Source: a virus. From it: a stretch of DNA of 29,963 nucleotides. Under the pieces are notes generated by a model, which worked only from the letters and a program-made list of their open reading frames with translations, searched no databases and was not told the DNA's origin. Both the position numbers and the translations under genes were made by a program. The DNA is taken from IMG/VR virus record IMGVR_UViG_3300002488_000043, positions 1 through 29,963 of that record; one strand, given 5' to 3'. This document shows, piece by piece, positions 1 through 6,283 of this stretch. Numbering within the stretch: position 1 is the stretch's first letter; each line of letters opens with the position of its first letter.

Positions 1-275
1 GCCATCTCTTTGTTATAGTTTGCACTCAGTCTATTAATTTCTTTAACAAGTCTAATGGTATCGTTCTTCATCACATGATAGAAGCTAATGACATCCTCAT
101 AATTATCATTAACTACATTGGTGTGATGAGCCAAATGTAACCATATAGCGCCGGCACCAACAAAAGGTTCATAGAAAGTATTAAAACTCTTTGGCTTTAG
201 TTTTTCAACTGTTGGTATTTCTTTTCTTTTGCCACCACTATACTTAAAGAAGGGCTTTAAAGGTTTAATACTCAC
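1..275 (-). CDS. dam: DNA adenine methyltransferase, Dam/D12 class (N-terminal part, runs off the window)
   Basis: Translating from a GTG at 275-273 gives about 91 residues that run off the left edge. The first residues read SIKPLKPFFKYSGGKRKEI, the opening of D12-class N6-adenine methyltransferases (KWxGGK). About 35 residues in comes FYEPFVGAGAIW, the FxGxG S-adenosylmethionine-binding motif I. The family methylates adenine in short sites such as GATC; the target cannot be told here, and the catalytic DPPY motif lies outside the window. The GTG shares one base with the TAG of the upstream nuclease candidate (TAGTG), so the two are probably translationally coupled. A GGAG sits about 8 nt before the GTG. 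The family call is firm; the biological role (self-protection or half of a restriction-modification pair) is inference. Confidence 0.8.
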   Translation of the reverse strand, partial: MSIKPLKPFFKYSGGKRKEIPTVEKLKPKSFNTFYEPFVGAGAIWLHLAHHTNVVNDNYEDVISFYHVMKNDTIRLVKEINRLSANYNKEM

Positions 276-889
276 TAATTGTTCTCCATTAATTTTTTCC
301 CAAAGCGTAGAAATATATCATAATATTCTTTTCTCTCTATGTCAACACCTAAAAGATCAAAAAGGTCTCTTGGGAACATAACATTTACTTTAGAGTTTTT
401 TGCAACCTGTAGTTTACTTTTATGCGGGCAATCTTCTTCATCATAAACAGCCCAGTTAAATAAGCTAGCCTCAACTTGATAATCTGGATATTGACTCTTG
501 CACCACTTTTCAATATGATTAATTTTATTTAATGTTGCTGGTAATTTCTCGGTATCTAGATCGATATTTCCTTTTAGTTCAGAATAGTATATCTTCTTTT
601 TAATGTCACTCTTGAAGAGAAAATCAACATCCTTCTTCTTGCCTCCCTTTCCAATGCCGGCAATAAGACCACTGGGCATATTGCTAAAACCACTGGCACG
701 GTCGACAAACAACATGAAAAACTTTTCAGCAAATCTTCCCATTTTAATACACGTTGATTGCTTTGAGGGTTGGTTTCTCCATAACAACCACTTAACACTT
801 CCAATTGATGTTTGTGTCACTCCATTGGCAACCATACTTTCTAACAAATTGTTTGCTTCCTGTTCAATGCTGCTGTCATATTGAATCAT
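275..889 (-). CDS. PD-(D/E)xK nuclease candidate, possibly a type II restriction endonuclease
   Basis: This 204-residue protein shows a plausible PD-(D/E)xK core: Asp87/Asp89 in KKKDVDFLF, then Glu104 and Lys106 in YYSELKGNIDLDTEK, with a possible helix Glu55 in GRFAEKF. The stretch ELKxNxxLDTEK resembles the active-site strand of several type II restriction enzymes as I remember them. It is the first gene after its own promoter and is followed, with a one-base stop/start overlap, by a Dam-type methyltransferase, which is how a compact restriction-modification pair is arranged. An AAAGGA ribosome-binding site sits just before the ATG. Phage enzymes of this kind can degrade host or competitor DNA while the methylase protects phage DNA (inference). 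I cannot name a specificity, and a non-restriction nuclease is possible. Confidence 0.5.
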   Translation of the reverse strand: MIQYDSSIEQEANNLLESMVANGVTQTSIGSVKWLLWRNQPSKQSTCIKMGRFAEKFFMLFVDRASGFSNMPSGLIAGIGKGGKKKDVDFLFKSDIKKKIYYSELKGNIDLDTEKLPATLNKINHIEKWCKSQYPDYQVEASLFNWAVYDEEDCPHKSKLQVAKNSKVNVMFPRDLFDLLGVDIERKEYYDIFLRFGKKLMENN

Positions 890-914
890 TTTTTTCCTTT
901 CTTTTTATGTTCTT

Positions 915-943
915 AATATAACAAAGCGGGAATGCTTTGTCAA
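915..943 (-). promoter_or_regulatory. sigma70-like promoter for the nuclease/methyltransferase pair
   Basis: Reading the minus strand, TTGACA (943-938) is a perfect -35 box, followed by a 17-bp spacer and TATATT (920-915) as -10. Transcription would start near 908, about 19 nt before the ATG at 889. The -35 lies in the loop of the hairpin at 923-957. Confidence 0.75.
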
Positions 944-957
944 GACATTCCCGCTTT
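923..957 (-). terminator. 12-bp hairpin after dnaE, overlapping the next promoter
   Basis: Perfect 12-bp inverted repeat (923-934 with 946-957, 11-nt loop), 55 bp after the stop of the DnaE gene. On the minus strand the stem ends in CGCTTT and continues GTTATATT, so the U-tract is weak. It may act as a terminator or as an mRNA 3' end stabiliser. The loop carries the -35 box and the 3' arm lies in the promoter spacer. Confidence 0.5.
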
Positions 958-1011
958 AAAAATCAAAATAAAATTGCTTTTGCGATTTGTAAAGCTTTTT
1001 TTGAACTTTTT

Positions 1012-4000
1012 TTAGCCCAATAATTTGAAGCCTGACGCGACCCTTCGACTGCTGAAACCCCACTGGGGAGAGTAGTCCAGCTTCGCCATGTAGGGTCTAT
1101 TCAAGTGAATGACATCTTTGCCTGGCCTGACACCCCAACACTTAATCGTATTGATCTCGCTATTACTATCAATCACCCTGACAATGTAATAATCCTTGTT
1201 ATTCTTTGTCTTCTTCTTGATGATCTCGCGAGGGATAAACCAAGTCACTTGAAGCTGTTGATCAAACTCGCTAATAGGCGGTATATACAGCTCCTCAAGC
1301 CTTCTTAGGGTATTCTCATCCATAACTAAGCTCATTGGAAACACGCCCGTTAAATCGACCAAATATTGAATTTTTTCTTCCTCTGTAAAGTCACCTTCAG
1401 GGCGATAAGTCTCAATATTCTCAACAAGATTCTTTTCCTTTCTTGGTCGATCAAGAGCCACCGCAGCATGAAAATGCTTAAGACCATCAAATCGATCATC
1501 CATTAGACAATTAAGTGTCTGGCTCCTGACGAGGGCATCGAGCGCTTTCTTATTGAGTTTGCTGTAAATAATTTCCTCATGAAATAAGAATTCTTCAATG
1601 GCATGGAAAGGTCGATGCAGCTTTATTTGTTCAATCGCCTTATCACCTAAGCCCTTGATAGATGTAAGTGGTTGAATTAGAGTTTTTCCATCATCAGATA
1701 TCTCCCACACGGTGCCTGAAGTATTGATATTTAAAGGTTCGATGTTAAAACCATAGCTCTTTGCAATATTAATTGCTCTCTCCTTGCGAGTATCAGGCTC
1801 CTTATCAAGGAAAGCAGCCATCCACTCAGCCGGATAATAGTTCAAGAGCCAGGCACACTGATAGGACAGGACACAATAAGAAACCGCATGAGATTTATTA
1901 AAGCCATATCCAGAAAAATATTCAAACTTTTCCCACAGCTCTTTGGCTTCGTGCTTTTTCATACCCTTCTCTAGACACCCAGCTTCAAACTTACACCATA
2001 TCTTATCTTTTTGTTCTTGTACCTCTCCAGTGCCCTTCTTTGTCAAGAGCTTTCGAAGTTTGTTGCCGTCATCCAGTGACAAGTCCTTACCCAACTTGTG
2101 TGCCAACATGGCGATCTGTTCTTGAAAAATAAGAAAGCCGTGAGTTTCTTGAGTTACTTCTCTGATTGTTTCGTTAGCATAGTCGACATCCATTGGATTG
2201 TGTTTGGCACTAACGTATATCTTATCCACTCCAGCGGAGAGAGGGCCAGGGCGGTATATACTAGTAATAGCAGCCAGATCAATGATATTATCTGGTTTAG
2301 CTCTTTTACAAAAGCTTTGAGCGCCTGCTTCTGTGAACTGAAAGATCCCTGCCCATTTTCCATTCTGAAATATATTCTCCCACACTTCTTTATTATCTAA
2401 TTCCAAAACGTCTGGATGTAAGTTTTCATCGTAATACTTCTTAACATCCTCGAACGATGGCTCTTCAATATCGTGATGCCTTCGCAGCACATGCTTGATT
2501 GCATCCTCAAGCATACGTAGTGAGGCAAGACCAAGAATATCAAACTTAATAAAACCCATCGGCTCTAGATGTCGAACATTCTGTCCTTCTGACCATGGAG
2601 TTTGCCTAACACCACCGCTGTTAATTAATGGCATCCACTCATCCAAGTTCTCACCAACCACAACACCGCCAGCATGACGAGATGCTGACCTCGTTTGACC
2701 GTAGAGAGCATTAACGTGAGTTTTAATATCTGGATACTTTTGAAGGAAAGCCTTGAGGCTTTCTGAATATTTCATTAACTCTTCAAAGGTTGGACTATAA
2801 ACACCAGCTGTAATTCCATGATCCTTCTTAGCTAAGGGTGTTGCTTCATAGATCATTTTACCTGTTACATTGTTAACCTCTGTAAAAGGAATTTGATAAA
2901 ACTTTGATATATCCTTTATCAGGGATCGCAGCTGCAGTGTATTCCAGTTTGTAATTGGGACGACCATGTTATCACCCCACTCATCAATTAGTTGTTCCTT
3001 CAAGGTCATGGGATCCGCAACGTCATAATCAATATCAGGATATCCGGAACCACCCTTTGTAAGAAACCTTTCAAACTGAAGGCCATACTTGATGGGATCA
3101 ACTTGCGTTATACCTAGAGCATACGCCACTAATGACCCTGCAGCTGATCCTCGACCAGGACCAACAAGCTGTCGCTTAAGAGCTTTATCTGATATTGCTT
3201 TCATCGTTAGAAAGTATTTACTAAATCCACGAGAATCAATGATGCTGACCTCTCTTTCTAAACGTTTGACATACTCTTTATTGTTCGCGAAGCCCAATCT
3301 ACGAGCACCCTCAATCGACAGTTTTGCCAGGGCAAGTCGGGGAGTTGTATCGGGCGGCACAACAAAATCAGGCAAGCGGACAGTGTTATCAGGCCAAAAC
3401 TTTTCAATTCTTTCGCTGGCGATTTGATGCGTCCTTTTAATAGATTCTAAAATCAAGTCATCATCATATTCAAAGTCAGTCATCTTCGAATACTTCTTAT
3501 ATGCCTCCCACATTTGATCGCCATTCTTAGGGTATAACTCATAACCAACCTCTTCAACGTCAACGGGCAGCTCCTCTGACATCCACTCTGGGCGCTTGCC
3601 TAGCCAGCCTAGTCGCTTGTACAGCTCCCTATCCTTCCAGGCGTCAGGACTGTAGTAGTGACTATCAGCAGTGGAAATTAGCTCTACACCAAACTCTCTA
3701 TGCATCTCGATGATGTATTGATTAAGTTCATTTTGCTCTGGGACGTTGTTCCATTGCAACTCACCATACCAACGATCACCGAAAATCTGCATCATCTTTG
3801 TGGTAACTTGCCTCATGGAGTTCAGAATGGCGTCTCTACCTTGGTCTCTGTTCTCCCAATAACAACCGGCATATACTCCCCCCAAGCATGCACTAGCCGC
3901 AATGATGCCTTCGTTGTGTTTACGCAGCATGGCATAATCAACTCTTGGAAATCTATAAAAGTTTTCTTTCTTGTAACTTGAAGAAATCAATTTAAATATA

Positions 4001-4467
4001 TTCTTGAGCCCTGTTGGGTTTTGAGCCAATAGTATTAAATGCCTTCTTCTATTTAGAAGATTTTTGATTTGCTTCTTTGATGCCTCATCTTCAACGGTTG
4101 CACCAGACTGAGCGCTCTCGCTTTTCTTCTTAGATTTCTCTTGCTTTTTTACATTATCGTACTCCTCTCTCCAATTTGCAATGGATGGTATAAAGTAAGC
4201 CTCAACACCATAAATTGGCTTAAAGTCCTTACCTTCTTTGTGCATCTTCTTAGCATGTAACACCTGGTGGGCTAGACCATTTGCATTGCCGTGATCAGTA
4301 AGAGCTAAAGCATCCATACCATTTTTGAAAGCAAAATCCATGTGTTCTTCGGGGTACCCCAAAGCATCAAAGATACTTCCTGCAACTGAATGTGCATGAA
4401 GGCCCACAAAAGGGATCTCGGAAACGGTTCTATCTTTAAAGGTCTTCAATGATCCCCTCCAATTCAT
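1012..4467 (-). CDS. dnaE: DNA polymerase III alpha subunit, DnaE type
   Basis: Family C replicative polymerase of 1151 residues, close to cellular DnaE length. The N-terminal PHP domain shows LHAHS (His24, His26), TDHGN (58-62), GVEAYF (87-92) and TADSHY (266-271). The palm has GPGRGSAAGSL (436-446), the catalytic PDIDYD (Asp478, Asp480) and the third carboxylate in FIKFDILGL (Asp643). RSASRHAGGVV (593-603) and YRPGPLS are also DnaE landmarks, and an OB-like region follows near 1060-1140. It should be the main genome-replicating polymerase; no clamp or loader is in the window. The first PHP motif lacks the usual Asp after HxHS, so PHP activity is uncertain. Start: the ATG at 4467 has poor ribosome-binding context (AAGG directly abutting). 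A TTG at 4449 sits 6 nt after GGAGG, is an attractive alternative, and would shorten the protein by 6 residues. Confidence 0.93.
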   Translation of the reverse strand: MNWRGSLKTFKDRTVSEIPFVGLHAHSVAGSIFDALGYPEEHMDFAFKNGMDALALTDHGNANGLAHQVLHAKKMHKEGKDFKPIYGVEAYFIPSIANWREEYDNVKKQEKSKKKSESAQSGATVEDEASKKQIKNLLNRRRHLILLAQNPTGLKNIFKLISSSYKKENFYRFPRVDYAMLRKHNEGIIAASACLGGVYAGCYWENRDQGRDAILNSMRQVTTKMMQIFGDRWYGELQWNNVPEQNELNQYIIEMHREFGVELISTADSHYYSPDAWKDRELYKRLGWLGKRPEWMSEELPVDVEEVGYELYPKNGDQMWEAYKKYSKMTDFEYDDDLILESIKRTHQIASERIEKFWPDNTVRLPDFVVPPDTTPRLALAKLSIEGARRLGFANNKEYVKRLEREVSIIDSRGFSKYFLTMKAISDKALKRQLVGPGRGSAAGSLVAYALGITQVDPIKYGLQFERFLTKGGSGYPDIDYDVADPMTLKEQLIDEWGDNMVVPITNWNTLQLRSLIKDISKFYQIPFTEVNNVTGKMIYEATPLAKKDHGITAGVYSPTFEELMKYSESLKAFLQKYPDIKTHVNALYGQTRSASRHAGGVVVGENLDEWMPLINSGGVRQTPWSEGQNVRHLEPMGFIKFDILGLASLRMLEDAIKHVLRRHHDIEEPSFEDVKKYYDENLHPDVLELDNKEVWENIFQNGKWAGIFQFTEAGAQSFCKRAKPDNIIDLAAITSIYRPGPLSAGVDKIYVSAKHNPMDVDYANETIREVTQETHGFLIFQEQIAMLAHKLGKDLSLDDGNKLRKLLTKKGTGEVQEQKDKIWCKFEAGCLEKGMKKHEAKELWEKFEYFSGYGFNKSHAVSYCVLSYQCAWLLNYYPAEWMAAFLDKEPDTRKERAINIAKSYGFNIEPLNINTSGTVWEISDDGKTLIQPLTSIKGLGDKAIEQIKLHRPFHAIEEFLFHEEIIYSKLNKKALDALVRSQTLNCLMDDRFDGLKHFHAAVALDRPRKEKNLVENIETYRPEGDFTEEEKIQYLVDLTGVFPMSLVMDENTLRRLEELYIPPISEFDQQLQVTWFIPREIIKKKTKNNKDYYIVRVIDSNSEINTIKCWGVRPGKDVIHLNRPYMAKLDYSPQWGFSSRRVASGFKLLG

Positions 4468-4642
4468 CCTTGAATTGATTCACGGAAGTCTTAACCTCTG
4501 ATAATGTGTCTGTTAAAGTTTCAAACAATAGTCTATCAAGAAATATCTCTTGTTCCTTTGTTAAGCTCATAAAGTTAATTGGAAATCCAACATCCTCTTT
4601 GACTGAGCTTGGTAAGTTATTGTATATTTTATGCATTCTCAT
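4436..4642 (-). CDS. small protein of unknown function (68 aa) before dnaE
   Basis: Not recognised. The product is small, acidic at its C-terminus and largely helical in appearance (LTKEQEIFLDRLLFETL, then SEVKTSVNQFKDELEGIIEDL). The start overlaps the stop of the preceding gene as ATGA, a G-rich ribosome-binding stretch (GGGGGTGG) precedes it, and its 3' end overlaps the 5' end of dnaE by 32 nt (14 nt if dnaE starts at the TTG). This packing supports a real gene that is translationally coupled to the polymerase. A polymerase accessory role is possible from position alone. Confidence 0.55.
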   Translation of the reverse strand: MRMHKIYNNLPSSVKEDVGFPINFMSLTKEQEIFLDRLLFETLTDTLSEVKTSVNQFKDELEGIIEDL

Positions 4643-5505
4643 TTTGCCACCCCCAAGTATTCATTTTTTTTAAACATCTTATCACTCGGTCTCATTATTT
4701 GCACCCTTTCTTTTGAAGAAATATATTCTGCATAGCTTTCCCAAGAATCAATTTTGAAATACCAATTTAGGTTTGCCACATTCGATTTATCCACTATAGC
4801 ATTTTTAAATATTTTGTCAAGACTAAAATGCCTAGAGGACCATCTTTCAGAAATCGTCAAACTTTTGTCACCGCCAGTACAAGAATTCTTAACATAGTTA
4901 ACATAAGACTTATATTCATTTCCATCCATTGAAAAACCTAAATATTCTCCATCCTTAACGGTCAAATTGTTGTGAGATAGAAAAAACGGTTTATTTGTAG
5001 ATATTTCTTTTCTGTGTTTTTTTACAATCTCTGGTGGATAAACACCATATGGGAAAGATACATAGTACCTGTTTGGTATCATCCACTTACTAATTTTATA
5101 GCTAATAATATACGCTGTTAAGGCACCATGCATTATTGACCAACCATAACTATCTCTACGATCACGGTCGCGAGGATGGATTGGGGTGTAAAAAATTGGT
5201 ATTTGACGACGATGTTCGCTGGGGTATTTAACAAATTTACTCTTTTCTAAGTGATACGGATCTTCAATGTAATCGCCCATCCTGTGCTTTATTAAGGGTT
5301 GCATATCATCATTGCAAACAATCCATATCGTTTCACAGCCTGCATATGCACACTCAACTACAGATCTTTCTATAGCTAAATAATTTTTTGCAATTGGCTG
5401 CAGACAATCATGCCAAGGAAACTGAAAATCTAATTCTTGACCTGCTACGGGAATAATACCTGCAAGGTGAAAGTTTCTTGTACTTTGTGGGGTTTCATTT
5501 ACCAT
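4639..5505 (-). CDS. nucleotidyltransferase-like (GT-A fold) protein
   Basis: About 288 residues from the ATG at 5505; the frame also opens with TTG codons at 5517 and 5514, but these lie further inside the upstream gene. The N-terminal part has the flow of sugar-phosphate nucleotidyltransferases: AGIIPVAG, then FPWHDCLQPI, then AIERSVVECAYAGCETIWIV followed by NDD. This resembles the nucleotide-binding loop, the pocket and the first Rossmann-like repeat of that fold. The canonical GxGTRxxPxT loop is missing (VAGQELDFQFPW instead), so substrate and even activity are uncertain. It overlaps the preceding gene by 11 nt and the following 68-residue gene by 4 nt, with no strong ribosome-binding site, so translation is probably coupled. 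Possible roles are modification of phage DNA bases or host surface sugars; neither is shown. Confidence 0.45.
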   Translation of the reverse strand: MVNETPQSTRNFHLAGIIPVAGQELDFQFPWHDCLQPIAKNYLAIERSVVECAYAGCETIWIVCNDDMQPLIKHRMGDYIEDPYHLEKSKFVKYPSEHRRQIPIFYTPIHPRDRDRRDSYGWSIMHGALTAYIISYKISKWMIPNRYYVSFPYGVYPPEIVKKHRKEISTNKPFFLSHNNLTVKDGEYLGFSMDGNEYKSYVNYVKNSCTGGDKSLTISERWSSRHFSLDKIFKNAIVDKSNVANLNWYFKIDSWESYAEYISSKERVQIMRPSDKMFKKNEYLGVAK

Positions 5506-6283
5506 ATTTTGCAACAATTTCGCCAGCTGACATGTTAATAAATTTAATACTTTTAGAATTCTTGTAGTATACTTTACTGATAGACCTAACCTCTCTGAAA
5601 TTTGCCTCGATCTTTATTGGAAAACGTTTTTGTTTCCCGTTACCATCAAAGCCGGATTTGGATCCCAATATTCCTTTTTCCCTCATTAATGATTCTATTT
5701 TGAACCTTGCCACTGTATCAGAGTAATCAAAATTATTTAATTGTTCATCATCCATGTATGAGATTGATACGAGGTCTTTTAGACCTCTATCACCATCAAT
5801 TCTTACGGAATTGTAAAAATATACATCTTTTACGAAGTCATCCTCCGTATTGATTACCTCTACATCATGAGAAGCTCCAGATCGCACATTAAACCAGTCC
5901 AATACCATATACTTGGGTTCTTCTTTCTTTAGGATTATATTGTCACAAATCACTTTGTCATTGTCAAATATATAACACTTTTTGAAACTAATAATTACTT
6001 TATCAGTTTGTTTCAAAAAAAGCGATATTTTCTTTTCTTCAATTCTCAGCGATGTTGCATTTTTGCTAAATGGCGCGAGGCCTTTCATGCTAAGCTCAAA
6101 AAGCAACAAAGACCAAATCTCATTTTTTTTTCGGCCAAAAAAATTTGGCAATTCGAAGTTTACGACTTCAAAAGGATACGGAGAATTTGTAGAGGTTACT
6201 ACTATTGGATATTCATTCAAGTATGAATACAGCACCGCTTCAATGCTGTGCCCAACAACAATGTTGTCGTAATGAAGCTCCAT
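5495..6283 (-). CDS. hypothetical protein with Rossmann-like N-terminus
   Basis: Not assigned to a known function. The first 30 residues (YDNIVVGHSIEAVLYSYL, then PIVVTS) look like a beta-alpha-beta start of a nucleotide-binding fold in which the usual GxGxxG is reduced to VVGHSIEA, so cofactor binding is doubtful. The remainder (262 residues in total) has alternating strands and charged segments with no motif I recognise and no signal peptide or membrane segment. The ATG directly abuts the TAA of the lipoprotein gene, and its 3' end overlaps the nucleotidyltransferase-like gene. The two adjacent alpha/beta proteins may work as a pair. Confidence 0.5.
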   Translation of the reverse strand: MELHYDNIVVGHSIEAVLYSYLNEYPIVVTSTNSPYPFEVVNFELPNFFGRKKNEIWSLLLFELSMKGLAPFSKNATSLRIEEKKISLFLKQTDKVIISFKKCYIFDNDKVICDNIILKKEEPKYMVLDWFNVRSGASHDVEVINTEDDFVKDVYFYNSVRIDGDRGLKDLVSISYMDDEQLNNFDYSDTVARFKIESLMREKGILGSKSGFDGNGKQKRFPIKIEANFREVRSISKVYYKNSKSIKFINMSAGEIVAKYGK

